Positions 34,466-43,866 of a stretch of DNA of 64,000 nucleotides are shown here, one piece after another. Both the position numbers and the translations under genes were made by a program. Below the pieces are notes generated by a model. It saw nothing but the letters and a program-made list of their open reading frames with translations, was not told the DNA's origin and did not search any database. The stretch comes from Arachnia propionica (GTDB taxonomy: Bacteria > Actinomycetota > Actinomycetes > Propionibacteriales > Propionibacteriaceae): positions 1,054,001-1,118,000 of the forward strand of contig NZ_CP146373.1 of NCBI RefSeq assembly GCF_037055325.1, read 5' to 3'. Each line of letters starts with the position of its first letter. The first letter of the stretch is position 1.

Positions 34466-35896
34466 TCAGTAACGGTAGTGCTCAGACTTGAACGGGCCTT
34501 CCACCGGAACCCCCAGGTAGTCGGCCTGCGCCTGGGTCAAGGTGCTCAACTCCACTCCCAACGACGGCAGGTGGAGACGCGCGACCTCCTCGTCCAGGTG
34601 TTTCGGAAGCAGATACACGCCGGGTGGGTAGGACTCGGGCCTGAGAAACAGTTCCATCTGAGCCAACACCTGGTTGGTGAACGAGTTACTCATCACGAAA
34701 GACGGGTGCCCCGTCGCGTTGCCAAGGTTCAGCAACCGCCCCTCACTCAACACGATCACAGCGTGCCCGTCCGGGTAGACCCATTTGGCCACCTGCGGTT
34801 TGATCTCGGTCTTCGTCACATCCTTCCGAGCTGCGAGCCCGGCCATGTCGATCTCGTTGTCGAAGTGCCCGATGTTGCCGACGATGGCCTGATGTTTCAT
34901 CCTGGCCATGTGTTCCTCGAGGATGACGTCGCGGCACCCAGTTGCGGTGACGAAGATGTCGCCGATTCCCACCACCGATTCGAGCCTCGATACCTGGAAT
35001 CCGTCCATCGCCGCCTGCAGGGCACAAATCGGGTCCACCTCGGTGACGATGACCCGCGCTCCCTGGCCGCGCAGCGACTCGGCACACCCCTTGCCCACAT
35101 CACCGTAACCGCAGACCACGGCCACCTTGCCACCGATCAGGACGTCGGTAGCACGGTTGATGCCATCGACCAAGGAGTGACGGCAACCGTACCTGTTGTC
35201 GAACTTGGACTTGGTTACTGAGTCGTTGACATTGATGGCCCCGAACAACAGGGCACCGTTGCGATGCATCTCGTAGAGGCGGTGGACGCCAGTGGTGGTT
35301 TCCTCCGTGACCCCGAGGATGCCTGCGGCAAGGCTCTCGAAGTCCAGCTGGCCCAACGCATCCCGCAGGGCAGCCTTGACGACGAGGGTCTCCTCCGGAT
35401 CTGCCGGGTCGTCGGCGGGCACGGCCCCAGCGCGCTGGGCCGCGACACCTTCGTGAACGAACAGGGTGGCGTCACCGCCATCGTCGAGGATCAGGTTGGG
35501 GTTCGTCTCGCCAGGCCAGTCGAGGATCTGGCGGGTGCACCACCAGTACTCCTGGAGCGTTTCACCCTTCCACGCGAAAACAGGCACGCCCCTGGGGTCC
35601 TCAGGAGTGCCGTCCGGGCCGACGACGACGGCGGCCGCTGCGTGGTCCTGAGTGGAGAAGATGTTGCAGGAGGCCCACCTCACCTCTGCGCCGAGCGCCA
35701 CGAGGGTTTCGATCAGCACCGCAGTCTGGACAGTCATGTGGATCGACCCCGCAATGCGAGCACCTGCCAGAGGTTTCGACGCCGCGTATCGTTCACGCAT
35801 GGCCATCAGGCCAGGCATCTCATGTTCGGCGAGGGTGATTTCCTCACGACCGAAATCAGCCAGGGACAGGTCTGCTACACGGAAGTCAAATGTCAC
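34466..35896 (-). CDS. ahcY: Adenosylhomocysteinase (SAH hydrolase)
   Basis: 476 residues from a GTG at 35896. It splits S-adenosylhomocysteine into homocysteine and adenosine, removing the inhibitor left by methyl transfer. Motifs: [16 protein letters not shown], the adenosine-site DHAAAA, the NAD fold [34 protein letters not shown], and the C-terminal Lys/Tyr pair in KSEHYRY, which reaches into the partner subunit. It includes the approximately 40-residue insertion seen in mycobacterial SahH. In mycobacteria sahH lies a few genes from manB, as here. Confidence 0.96.
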   Translation of the reverse strand: MTFDFRVADLSLADFGREEITLAEHEMPGLMAMRERYAASKPLAGARIAGSIHMTVQTAVLIETLVALGAEVRWASCNIFSTQDHAAAAVVVGPDGTPEDPRGVPVFAWKGETLQEYWWCTRQILDWPGETNPNLILDDGGDATLFVHEGVAAQRAGAVPADDPADPEETLVVKAALRDALGQLDFESLAAGILGVTEETTTGVHRLYEMHRNGALLFGAINVNDSVTKSKFDNRYGCRHSLVDGINRATDVLIGGKVAVVCGYGDVGKGCAESLRGQGARVIVTEVDPICALQAAMDGFQVSRLESVVGIGDIFVTATGCRDVILEEHMARMKHQAIVGNIGHFDNEIDMAGLAARKDVTKTEIKPQVAKWVYPDGHAVIVLSEGRLLNLGNATGHPSFVMSNSFTNQVLAQMELFLRPESYPPGVYLLPKHLDEEVARLHLPSLGVELSTLTQAQADYLGVPVEGPFKSEHYRY

Positions 35897-36000
35897 GTCC
35901 CGGAGTCTACGCCCGAGCCTGCTGCCATGCTCGACGAGTCGGGGGTTAGGTGCTGTGTCCCGGCTCTTCGAATGACTTTTCCCGGTCTTCCTGTTTTCTG

Positions 36001-37029
36001 CTATCTGCTCTTAGCCCCGCCCAGGCCGATACCCAGGTAGGTGGCGGCGTAACGTCCCTGGAGCAGCAGAGTGACGTAGCGCTCCACGTCTGAGGCTCCC
36101 AGCTCCGCCATGCCGGAACTGATGTGACACACCCGCACCCCGACGCTGTCAGCCAGGCGCGTCAACCTTCGGGCAGTCTCTGTCATCGGCTCCGACACCT
36201 GGTCCGCGTCGAGCAGCAGCAATGCAGGACCGATCTCGGCGTCCTGTTCAAAGGGGTCGGTGAACACGTCTCGTCGGGGCGTGCCGAGCAGCACCGCTTC
36301 CAGTTCTTCCGCATCAGCGGCCAGAGCGACCCGACCGCTAGCCCGCCGCAACGTCTCAGCGATCCGCCGGGAGGCGCGCCCCGCCAGCGTCGTACCTCCC
36401 CACACCAGGGGAAACGAGTCGGCCAGCCCCACAGCCAAATCCTTGCCCGGGTTATCCCCGAGGGGACGCGCTGGAGAGCAACGAACCGCGACGGCATCTG
36501 CAGCCGACGCGGCAAGCTCAACGTCCACCGCGGGTCCTAGCTCCAGCTGACCCAGCAACGCCAGCACCGCGATGGCCGCGGCCATGGGGTCGTCGGGCGG
36601 GGTGGGCAAGTGGGTGGTCAGCGAGCCCTTGCTCACCGTTGCCAGCGCCGACTCCTCCGGGGCGGCAACTATGACGGTGGCTCCTCTGCGAACGGTTTCA
36701 GCCAGGCAGCGAACCTCCCACCTCGGGGCGTCGTGGGAACCGAGCGCAACCACCAGGTCAAGCGGCCCGACCCACGCAGGCAGAGCCGGCCCGGGCCACG
36801 CCATGAAAGGCACGGGACAGGCGGGCTCCAGAACAGCTCGCACCAGCCTCGCTTCTGCCCCCAGCACAATCACTCCGCGAGGTCGATCCGCGCGGGCAAG
36901 TCGCCCAGCGGGCTCGCTCAAAGCGGCACGCCTGATTCGGGCGCCGGCTGATGCGAGCCACCACAGCGACTCATCGTCAGTAAGATCATCGGCTTCCAGG
37001 CGGGAGTCATCGAACCACGTACGAGACAT
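36001..37029 (-). CDS. SIS-like protein of the mannose locus (Rv3256c/TobH type)
   Basis: 342 residues, Ala-rich, no membrane span. The N-terminus [20 protein letters not shown] and the position directly downstream of manB and a Trm112-like gene match the mycobacterial Rv3256c/TobH family. These are often described as phosphosugar isomerase-like (SIS fold); here [13 protein letters not shown] and [15 protein letters not shown] would fit the first sugar-phosphate domain. Catalytic activity cannot be judged by eye. In mycobacteria manA follows; here ahcY comes next, so a phosphomannose isomerase gene is missing from this spot and this protein might take that part. Confidence 0.65.
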   Translation of the reverse strand: MSRTWFDDSRLEADDLTDDESLWWLASAGARIRRAALSEPAGRLARADRPRGVIVLGAEARLVRAVLEPACPVPFMAWPGPALPAWVGPLDLVVALGSHDAPRWEVRCLAETVRRGATVIVAAPEESALATVSKGSLTTHLPTPPDDPMAAAIAVLALLGQLELGPAVDVELAASAADAVAVRCSPARPLGDNPGKDLAVGLADSFPLVWGGTTLAGRASRRIAETLRRASGRVALAADAEELEAVLLGTPRRDVFTDPFEQDAEIGPALLLLDADQVSEPMTETARRLTRLADSVGVRVCHISSGMAELGASDVERYVTLLLQGRYAATYLGIGLGGAKSR

Positions 37030-37038
37030 CCGAGAACC

Positions 37039-37230
37039 TCACTGGGTGTTTCGCGCCTGGTCGATCAACAGGACCGGGATGCGATCCTCCACAGGGTAGG
37101 CCAGCCCACAGGACGCGGATGTACACACCAGTTCGGAACGCTCGTAGTCAACGGCGAACTTGGCATGACACGCCGGACAAGCCGCGATGGCCAGGAACTC
37201 CGTGGACAGTTCCGTGGTGGCCTCAGTCAT
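37039..37230 (-). CDS. Trm112-like small zinc protein
   Basis: 63 residues. CPACHAKF near residue 18 and VCTSASCGLAYPVEDRIPVLL near 35-55 form a four-Cys zinc knuckle followed by the Trm112 ending (YPVxDGIPVLL type). Trm112 proteins stabilise methyltransferase partners in eukaryotes and archaea; the bacterial role is less clear. It overlaps manB by 8 nt and lies 9 nt before the SIS-like gene, so the three are co-translated. Confidence 0.8.
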   Translation of the reverse strand: MTEATTELSTEFLAIAACPACHAKFAVDYERSELVCTSASCGLAYPVEDRIPVLLIDQARNTQ

Positions 37231-38593
37231 CGTTTTCTCCTTCTTCCCCGCGGACGAGCGTCAGCACTTCATCCCGCAACCGGACCATGGTTTCTGCGTC
37301 CCGGGCCTCGACGTTGAGTCGAAGCAACGGTTCCGTGTTGGAGGGGCGCAGGTTGATCCACCATCCGGCCTGTTCATCGCGGATGGTCAACCCATCCCAA
37401 TACTCAACGTCGCCTCGTCCCTCGAACACCTCAGCGACGCGTTCCATCACGACTCGGTGATCGGTGACGGTGGAATTGATTTCACCGGAACGCCGGTAGC
37501 CGTCAAATCGGGCGGCGAGCGCTGACAGGGGTTCGGTCGAGGTACGAAGTTGTTCCAGGATGTGGAGGGCAGCGAGAACACCAGTGTCGGCTCCCCAGAA
37601 GTCACGGAAGTAATAGTGAGCGGAGTGCTCGCCACCGAAAATGGCGTTTTCGCTGGCCATGAGCGCCTTGACGAAGGTGTGTCCCACACGCGAGACCTCC
37701 ACGCGTCCGAGCCCGGCCACCGCGTCGGCCACCGCCTGTGACGTGATCGCATTGACGACGACCACTCCCCCGGTTTCCTTGGAAAGTTCAGCAACCGCGA
37801 TCATTGCAGTGATCACCGATGGATCAACCACCTCACCGCGTTCGTCGATCAGGAAACATCGATCGGCATCACCGTCGAAGACCAGACCGAGATCGGCGGA
37901 ATGCTCACGCACCGCGGAGCACGCATCCACCAGGTTCTCCGGTTCCAGAGGGTTCGCAGGGTGATTCGGGAAGGTGCCATCCGGCTCCATGTACAAACCG
38001 ATCAGTTCCACATTGCGATCGGCCAGGACCGCGGGAACGATAAGTCCGCCCATCCCGTTCCCAGCGTCCACAACCACTTTGATCCGTCGTTTCCCGGCGA
38101 CCGGCACCAGCCGGTCGAGATGCGCCACGAACTCTGCGGTCAGGTCGCGTTCCTCGTAGTCACCCACGACTTTGTCTCCGATACTCACAGTCTTTGCGCG
38201 TTCCCGAAGGTCAGCGGTGAAATCGGAGTACACAGGAGAGGCACCGGCCAGGCAAAATTTCATGCCGTTGTACCGCGCCGGGTTGTGACTTGCGGTGAAC
38301 TGCACTCCGGGCAACCCAAGATGCCCAGACCCGAACCACAGCAGATCCGTGGATGTGAGCCCGAGGTGGATGATCGATGCCCCCGCCCTGCGTGCTCCGT
38401 CCGCAAAAGCCATGGCCAGTTCCTCTCCGAGTTGTCGCATGTCGCGACCCGTCACGAAGGTTTCACCGGAGAGGCCAAGCAAGTCAACGAAAGCAGCACC
38501 CAATCGACGGGCTCCGTCAAGATCCAGCTCCGGATTCGCCCCCGTCACAACACCACGGATGTCATTGGCCTTGAAGATCTGCTCCTTAAGCAC
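37223..38593 (-). CDS. manB: Phosphomannomutase
   Basis: 456 residues of the alpha-phosphohexomutase family. It converts mannose 6-phosphate to mannose 1-phosphate, the substrate of ManC 6 kb away, for GDP-mannose. Catalytic phosphoserine S102 is in TASHNPARYNG, the metal loop D240-G-D-A-D-R245 in VFDGDADR, sugar binding in GGEHSAHYYF, and phosphate binding in RPSNTEPLLRLN. All active-site loops are complete. Substrate choice (mannose rather than glucose) follows from context and the FRDF after GGEHSAHYY. Confidence 0.94.
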   Translation of the reverse strand: MLKEQIFKANDIRGVVTGANPELDLDGARRLGAAFVDLLGLSGETFVTGRDMRQLGEELAMAFADGARRAGASIIHLGLTSTDLLWFGSGHLGLPGVQFTASHNPARYNGMKFCLAGASPVYSDFTADLRERAKTVSIGDKVVGDYEERDLTAEFVAHLDRLVPVAGKRRIKVVVDAGNGMGGLIVPAVLADRNVELIGLYMEPDGTFPNHPANPLEPENLVDACSAVREHSADLGLVFDGDADRCFLIDERGEVVDPSVITAMIAVAELSKETGGVVVVNAITSQAVADAVAGLGRVEVSRVGHTFVKALMASENAIFGGEHSAHYYFRDFWGADTGVLAALHILEQLRTSTEPLSALAARFDGYRRSGEINSTVTDHRVVMERVAEVFEGRGDVEYWDGLTIRDEQAGWWINLRPSNTEPLLRLNVEARDAETMVRLRDEVLTLVRGEEGENDD

Positions 38594-38628
38594 ACCCCGA
38601 GCTTACCGTTCGGTGCCCCTCGCGTGGC

Positions 38629-39015
38629 TCATTCCACGGTGGGAAGCAGACGTAGATGCCCGCCTTTTCGCCGGCCGGTGGGGTGCGGTTTCGGTTTCGG
38701 GGCCGGAGTGCGTTCCACGGGAGTGGTCGGAACATCCTCTTCTTCGCGTAACCCGATCTCCCGAACAGCGTTAGCGAGAGCCACGAGCTCATCGTCAACT
38801 TCTGGTTCGCTGCGTCTGTGGTCCAGGGGGAGCCGAATCACTTCCCACCCCATCGGCACGGATGTGCGGGAGGCGTGCTCGGCACAGAGATCGAAAGCCC
38901 CGGGCACCACGACATCAGAAAGCGGCCCGAGCACTGCCATCGAGTCCGCGTACACATAGGTGAGCGTGGCCACGGCGGGTAGACCACAGGCAGTCCGGGA
39001 ACAACGACGCACCAT
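38629..39015 (-). CDS. DUF3499 family protein
   Basis: 128 residues. The N-terminal 80 residues include CSRTACGLPAVATLTYVYADS and FDLCAEHASRTSVPMGW, giving a CxxxxC and CxxH set that probably binds zinc. The C-terminal 45 residues are a low-complexity Pro/Lys/Arg tail. It corresponds by position and motif to mycobacterial Rv3258c. Function unknown. Divergent from the metallopeptidase-like gene with a 35-nt gap. Confidence 0.85.
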   Translation of the reverse strand: MVRRCSRTACGLPAVATLTYVYADSMAVLGPLSDVVVPGAFDLCAEHASRTSVPMGWEVIRLPLDHRRSEPEVDDELVALANAVREIGLREEEDVPTTPVERTPAPKPKPHPTGRRKGGHLRLLPTVE

Positions 39016-39050
39016 CGAAGTTTATCGCTTTCCGCAGCTAGAGTTGCCGC

Positions 39051-39488
39051 ATGCCACGCAACCGCGACCGTCACGACCGGGGAATGCACGGACCTGTTGC
39101 CCTACCGGATTCTCACAATCACAAAACCGTGCCGCTGCACCCCTTGAGCCGAGTCGAATACTTCAACCAGTGTGTCAAGCAGGCGCTTGCCACCATCGCC
39201 GAGGCCGACCCACACGCCCTCGACGGCACGGTCGTGGGGGTCGAAGACGTTCCCCTGCTTAAAACCGCTTGGTCCGGTGACCGAGTCCCGATGTCGGCCG
39301 CACTAGAACCGTCGAAGGGTCGTCCCGCCCAGATCGTGATCTACGAACGACCACTTGAGCACCGCGCCAGCAACCGTGCGGCGCTACGCGCTTTGGTCCA
39401 CCGCACGATCGTGGAGCAGTTGAGCGCTCTGACAGGACGTCCTGTCAGCGACCTACTGGGGCACGAACCGACTGACTGGGACGACTGA
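39051..39488 (+). CDS. Metallopeptidase-like family protein (Rv3259 type), no HExxH seen
   Basis: 145 residues. Its place between DUF3499 and the whiB side of the mannose locus, and the pattern FNQCVKQALATIAE ... VGVEDVPLLK ... QIVIYERPLEHRA, match the small metallopeptidase family of actinobacteria. Where a zincin helix would be expected the sequence reads ALVHRTIVEQLSALTG, without HExxH, so this copy may not be a peptidase. No signal peptide. Divergent from the DUF3499 gene. Confidence 0.65.
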   Translation: MPRNRDRHDRGMHGPVALPDSHNHKTVPLHPLSRVEYFNQCVKQALATIAEADPHALDGTVVGVEDVPLLKTAWSGDRVPMSAALEPSKGRPAQIVIYERPLEHRASNRAALRALVHRTIVEQLSALTGRPVSDLLGHEPTDWDD

Positions 39489-39507
39489 GGATCACATACC
39501 TCTTCAG

Positions 39508-40770
39508 TCAGTGCAGCCCGGGGTCAAGTTCGGCCGCCAGCGGCGGAGTTTCTCCCCCGGTCATCGATTCCAGGGGGGCCGCCCAGGACCCTGTGTCTCC
39601 GGAGGAGACGACGGCTCCGAACAACGGCTGATCGGAGTTGACCACGATCCGTTGCCCCTGTTCCGTAGCGGTGGGGACCTTGTGGACGACGGTCTGTCCG
39701 GCTCCCACCGTTACTGTTGTTCTCTCCTCAGCTCCGTCAGCACCAGTAGCCGTGACCGTGGCCTGCATGTCGAGCTCTCCCGGATTCGTCAATTGCAATG
39801 TCCCGCCGGCTGGGGTGAAGGCACCCAGTGATGTTCCCGCCGCGACTGGAGCCACCTGCGCGGAATCCCCCAGGGTGAAAGCCATGCCGGCCATCACAGG
39901 TGCGTCGGAGTTCACTTGTATGGCCGATGCCTCACCCAGCAGTGCATTCTCGAGGGACACCGAGACACTTGCATGCGGTGGGACGCTGATGTTCTCGCCG
40001 CCTTGGGGGTGGTAGGCGGGAGTGGTTCCGTAGGCCGTCAGGTTGGCGGTGATCCGCGTCTCGCCAGGATTGGCGAGCACGACCACGGAGCTGGTTGCCC
40101 TGGCCGGTATCCCGGGAAGCAGATGGGAGGTTCCCAGTTGGGAAGGCCCGGCTGCGGTTCCGCTGCTCTGGGTCTGGGTGATCGCCATTACCGCGGCCCG
40201 CCCCCGGCTGGCCTGGAATGACACCCCGACCGGAGTCGCCTTCTTGGTCAGAACTGACAAGGCGATGACACGCTCCTCGTAGGCTGCGAGCGTAATCCCC
40301 CTTGCCCCCAATGACTGGATCTCGCCTTCCGCGCCGTAGAGAGTGAGGTCGATCGCCGCCTCGGATGCGTCCGGGTTGACAATCTTGAGCTGTGTGTCCG
40401 CCGTCGCGGGAAGCGCGATCACACCTCGGGAAGCAGGCTTCACGCACTGGGTCAGGGTCCGCACTCCGTCAGTTCCAGCGATTGTGCTACCCATGGGATC
40501 ATCGGTTCCCTCGGCAACCACGGAGGTCTCCTGCCCCGTGAGCACGGCACGGTTCGTCTGCGTGGTCGCCCCACCCAAAGGGGTGACCGTGGTGGTGCTG
40601 TCCACCATCACGGTCGCACCTGCAGCAGCAGGTACGCACACTACCTTTGTGGAGCGAATCGCCTCGACTGTGGTGACACGCGGTAGTTCAGCCGGGGTCA
40701 GGGCGGTTATCCCGATGACGACACCGGTCAGAATCGCGAATCCCACCAGCGTCTCGATCACGCGTCGCAT
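39508..40770 (-). CDS. DUF5719 secreted/anchored protein
   Basis: 420 residues from the ATG at 40770, 2 nt after the glycosyltransferase stop. One N-terminal hydrophobic helix (VIETLVGFAILTGVVIGITAL) acts as signal anchor. The rest is extracytoplasmic, beta-rich, and built of repeating blocks such as LKIVNPDASEAAIDLTLYG, VVVLANPGETRITANLTAYG and LQLTNPGELDMQATVTATG, which look like repeated beta-sandwich units. DUF5719 proteins regularly follow this large glycosyltransferase in actinobacteria. Probably works with it at the cell surface; no activity known. Confidence 0.82.
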   Translation of the reverse strand: MRRVIETLVGFAILTGVVIGITALTPAELPRVTTVEAIRSTKVVCVPAAAGATVMVDSTTTVTPLGGATTQTNRAVLTGQETSVVAEGTDDPMGSTIAGTDGVRTLTQCVKPASRGVIALPATADTQLKIVNPDASEAAIDLTLYGAEGEIQSLGARGITLAAYEERVIALSVLTKKATPVGVSFQASRGRAAVMAITQTQSSGTAAGPSQLGTSHLLPGIPARATSSVVVLANPGETRITANLTAYGTTPAYHPQGGENISVPPHASVSVSLENALLGEASAIQVNSDAPVMAGMAFTLGDSAQVAPVAAGTSLGAFTPAGGTLQLTNPGELDMQATVTATGADGAEERTTVTVGAGQTVVHKVPTATEQGQRIVVNSDQPLFGAVVSSGDTGSWAAPLESMTGGETPPLAAELDPGLH

Positions 40771-40772
40771 CT

Positions 40773-43700
40773 TCAGTCCTCCAGTCCGCGCCGGGCTCCC
40801 GAGGAGCCCCCGATCGTGGGAGCAGCCAGGCCGATGATCAGCACGACGACACCGACCTGCAGGCCAACCATCCACCATGTCGGCGTCATGCCCCAGGTCA
40901 CCTTTCCCTCGAGCCCAGTAGGAACGACGAAGGTCACCTTCTCACTCCCGGGAAGCGGGGTGAGTTCCTGCCCATCGATGCGAACTCGCCAGCGATCGTC
41001 GGGAGGTTCGGCGAGCACCAGGCGACGTTCGGTGGCAGCAGCAGTGACAGTCCCGTCCAGGATGGCCCTGCTGCCATTCTCATCGATGATGTGCACGCGA
41101 GAGGGGAGTTCCACCACCGTCCAGATGACGGTTCCCCCGTCCACCGAAGAACGTGTCAGACCTGCGGCGTTTCCAACGGCTGCCAGCTGTTCGGGGCTGA
41201 ATCCCTTCATCCATACGTGGCTGACGCCGAGGTCCTGCAAACGATCGGTCAGGTTCTCCGGTGCATCACCGCCTCCGAGCAACTGCACGAGAGCCGCGAA
41301 TTCATCATGGAAAGCGCCTGCCAGGTTGCGTTCGGCTGTACCCCAGCCGGGTTGGGAAGAATCGACCACGTTCCATCTCAGGCCCCCGTCAGGTTTGGTC
41401 TCAATCATCAGGACCCGGGTCTGACGCTCCGAAACCACCACGCCGCGGGCGAATCCAAGCTCGGAAGGATGGTTGGAGACGGGGCCTGCAAAACCGATCA
41501 CGGCCCAAACCCCAGCGGCCAGCAGCGAGACCGTGGTGAGACAGGCGAGCAGGACACGCAGATCCACCCGTGCCTTCTCGTCCCGGAGCCTCATGGCGAC
41601 GACCGGAGCGAGCAGACCCGCCACCGTCAGCAGGGCCCACCCCGAGAGCAGGGCTCGGGCCTCCCCACCGTTGACCGGCAATGCAATCCGGGAGAGCACT
41701 ACCCCTGCGATGAGCGGCAGCCCAATCCCAGCTATTGAGAGCAAACGGATTCGTGTACTCCGGACTGTGCAGATGGCGTAGCCTGCCGCCACTCCCAGGA
41801 CCGCAAAGAAAGCGATGTTCGCCCACAGCGGCAACCCGGATGGCAGGATCCGTCCGAAAAGAGTGGCCAACGAGGCCGGTGTCCACGCGGGCCAGGCCAA
41901 TGGGTCGGGTCCCGTGAGAAGACGGCTCGGATGGGTGACCAGTGATGGAATCCACGGAGCCAGGAAAATTGTCGGAAGAACGAGTGTAATCAGCACCGGC
42001 AACCAGACGAAACGATCCCGGATCACCCAGATGATCCCGCCGAGAATCCCCAAGATCAGCAGCACCGGCCAGGCGGTGGAGCCGACCAGCAACCAGGCCG
42101 CTGTGCTGGCGGGTGCCCGGAGCCGTTCGGCTCCGAGGCTGTCGTCGACGGCCATCCGCTGGATGGAGGAGGCCAGCTGCGGCAGGACGATTGCGAGCAG
42201 CATGCCCGCCGCATCGCCTGCCGTCACCAGGCCAAGCAGGATCACGGCTCCCGCCCATGTGCCTGCTGCAATCGCCGACGTGGTACGAGGCACCTCGAAG
42301 CGACGCAAGAAAGCGTGTGCGGACAGGCCTGCCAGGAGAGGCGCCAACCCCAGAGCCAGAAAAACCAGCAACTGCGGACTACCGAACGAGAGAGTGGACA
42401 GTAGGGCCCCGATCATGAGCCACGGCGCATCGGAGCCCGCGATGCCGGCGGTCGGGCTCAGTGCGGCGTCCCATGCCTTCCCGATGTTCTCGGGCGCTGG
42501 GAGCAAGCCGCCGCCGAAGACATCCCCAAGCCCGAGCAGATTTCGCAGGGCCACTCCCCCAGCCACCAGCAGCAACAATGTCAGGATCGTCAGGGGAGCC
42601 AGGAACCTGCGTTGGGAAGGCCCCCCTGCGAAATCATCCCCCGTCATTTCGTCGATACTGAAGCCGGATTCCTGGTTCGTGAAGTCCCGGTAGCGGTCGG
42701 CCAGGTCCGTGCCCAGTCGATCGAGCGCATTGCGTACGGACCAGTAACGTCTGGGAAGCAACCGGGAAACGTCTTCATTGCCTATCGACCGGGCTGCCAA
42801 GCTTTTCACCTGGGGACGGGTTGATGCGAATCTGCGAGCGGCTCGTAGCTCGGCCCCCGCGAGCCTGGGAGACTTTGCCAGGAGGAAACCGAGGGCGCGA
42901 AACCAGCTCCCGAGAACCAGCCGAGCGATCGAAGCCGGTTTCACGCCGCGGGCAGCCGCCACGCGAAGAGCGGCGAGACGGTCGATCTCGTGTGCTTCCC
43001 GCGCAAGAGCGCCACGTCGCTCTCCTGTCCTGCCAGATTGACGATGAGTCAGGGCGGCTTCTGGCCATGTCACGACCTTGTACCCAGCTTCATTGGCACG
43101 CCACCCGAAGTCCACCCCGTCGCGGTGCAGTGGCAGTTCCGGCGCCAAGCCACCGAGTTGGCGCCACACGTCGCCGCGGATCAGCATGCCAGCTGTGGAG
43201 CCTCCAAGGACGGGTTCAGAGACCTCTTGTCCCTGGTCGATATCCCCGTTGTCGACGATGGCCACGCGCCGGCCTGTCCGAGTGATCGACTGCCCGATCT
43301 CGGCGAGCGTCTCTGGATAGTTGCGGCGACGTGGCTGGAGCAGCTTCGGGTACAGAACTGCAGCCCCCGTTCTGGCCGCTCCGTGCAACAGCTGCCCCAA
43401 CGCGTTGGGGCGAGGAGCCGAATCGTCGTGTAGCAACCAGATCCACGGCGCGTCAGGAGGTATCGCAGCGGCAACCGCTGCACCGAAGCCAAGGTTTTTG
43501 TCGCCATCAATGACACCGCTGATGATCCCCGATGCACGAGCCTTCTCCAGCAGGTGCAGGGAGGAGTCGGTTGACCCATTGTCGACCGCCACCAACATCG
43601 CCGGGCGGGGATTCAACGCAGCAAGAGTTCGTAGCTGACGCGGCAGCCATTCCTCCGCGTTGTGAACCACCATCACCGCGGCCACCATGCGGGAATCTAT

Positions 43701-43775
43701 CGCTTCAACCGGCTCGGGATCCGACTCTTCGTCGATCCAGGCCCAGAGGTTGTCTGCCATTGCCTGACTCGTCAA
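40773..43775 (-). CDS. Large membrane glycosyltransferase, family 2
   Basis: 1000 residues from a TTG at 43775, preferred to the ATG at 43760 because AGGAGG lies 7 nt upstream of the TTG. Residues about 30-260 are a GT2 domain: AAVMVVHNAEEWLPRQL, LVAVDNGSTDSS, the metal site LLHDDSAP, and a WRANEAGYKVV acceptor region. Residues about 385-790 hold about a dozen membrane helices, and the end (about 800-960) is an extracytoplasmic beta-rich domain before one last helix (VGLQVGVVVLIIGLAAP). Such a GT with a polytopic domain probably builds a cell-wall glycan from a lipid-linked donor; the sugar is unknown. Confidence 0.88.
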   Translation of the reverse strand: MTSQAMADNLWAWIDEESDPEPVEAIDSRMVAAVMVVHNAEEWLPRQLRTLAALNPRPAMLVAVDNGSTDSSLHLLEKARASGIISGVIDGDKNLGFGAAVAAAIPPDAPWIWLLHDDSAPRPNALGQLLHGAARTGAAVLYPKLLQPRRRNYPETLAEIGQSITRTGRRVAIVDNGDIDQGQEVSEPVLGGSTAGMLIRGDVWRQLGGLAPELPLHRDGVDFGWRANEAGYKVVTWPEAALTHRQSGRTGERRGALAREAHEIDRLAALRVAAARGVKPASIARLVLGSWFRALGFLLAKSPRLAGAELRAARRFASTRPQVKSLAARSIGNEDVSRLLPRRYWSVRNALDRLGTDLADRYRDFTNQESGFSIDEMTGDDFAGGPSQRRFLAPLTILTLLLLVAGGVALRNLLGLGDVFGGGLLPAPENIGKAWDAALSPTAGIAGSDAPWLMIGALLSTLSFGSPQLLVFLALGLAPLLAGLSAHAFLRRFEVPRTTSAIAAGTWAGAVILLGLVTAGDAAGMLLAIVLPQLASSIQRMAVDDSLGAERLRAPASTAAWLLVGSTAWPVLLILGILGGIIWVIRDRFVWLPVLITLVLPTIFLAPWIPSLVTHPSRLLTGPDPLAWPAWTPASLATLFGRILPSGLPLWANIAFFAVLGVAAGYAICTVRSTRIRLLSIAGIGLPLIAGVVLSRIALPVNGGEARALLSGWALLTVAGLLAPVVAMRLRDEKARVDLRVLLACLTTVSLLAAGVWAVIGFAGPVSNHPSELGFARGVVVSERQTRVLMIETKPDGGLRWNVVDSSQPGWGTAERNLAGAFHDEFAALVQLLGGGDAPENLTDRLQDLGVSHVWMKGFSPEQLAAVGNAAGLTRSSVDGGTVIWTVVELPSRVHIIDENGSRAILDGTVTAAATERRLVLAEPPDDRWRVRIDGQELTPLPGSEKVTFVVPTGLEGKVTWGMTPTWWMVGLQVGVVVLIIGLAAPTIGGSSGARRGLED

Positions 43776-43782
43776 GCCGGTT

Positions 43783-43788
43783 CCTCCT
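43783..43788 (-). promoter_or_regulatory. Ribosome binding site deciding a TTG start
   Basis: A perfect AGGAGG on the minus strand, 7 nt before TTG 43775 and 22 nt before the ATG at 43760. It supports the rare TTG start of the large glycosyltransferase. Confidence 0.7.
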
Positions 43789-43797
43789 GTCAGCAGG

Positions 43798-43814
43798 CCC
43801 CCGATCCTCGGGGG
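43798..43814 (-). terminator. Small GC hairpin between whiB and glycosyltransferase
   Basis: CCCCCGA and TCGGGGG pair over 7 bp with a 3-nt loop, 52 nt after the whiB stop and upstream of the glycosyltransferase start. Could end the whiB transcript or act as a leader hairpin. Confidence 0.4.
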
Positions 43815-43866
43815 ACACACCCCTGACGATAGCCCAACCGGCGATGTGACGAGTCAGGCAACTGTT

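Noticed and set aside
35897-36000. Possible SAH riboswitch upstream of ahcY
   Set aside because: The 104-nt leader is short and shows only a 5-bp stem; no pattern I can match to the SAH riboswitch.
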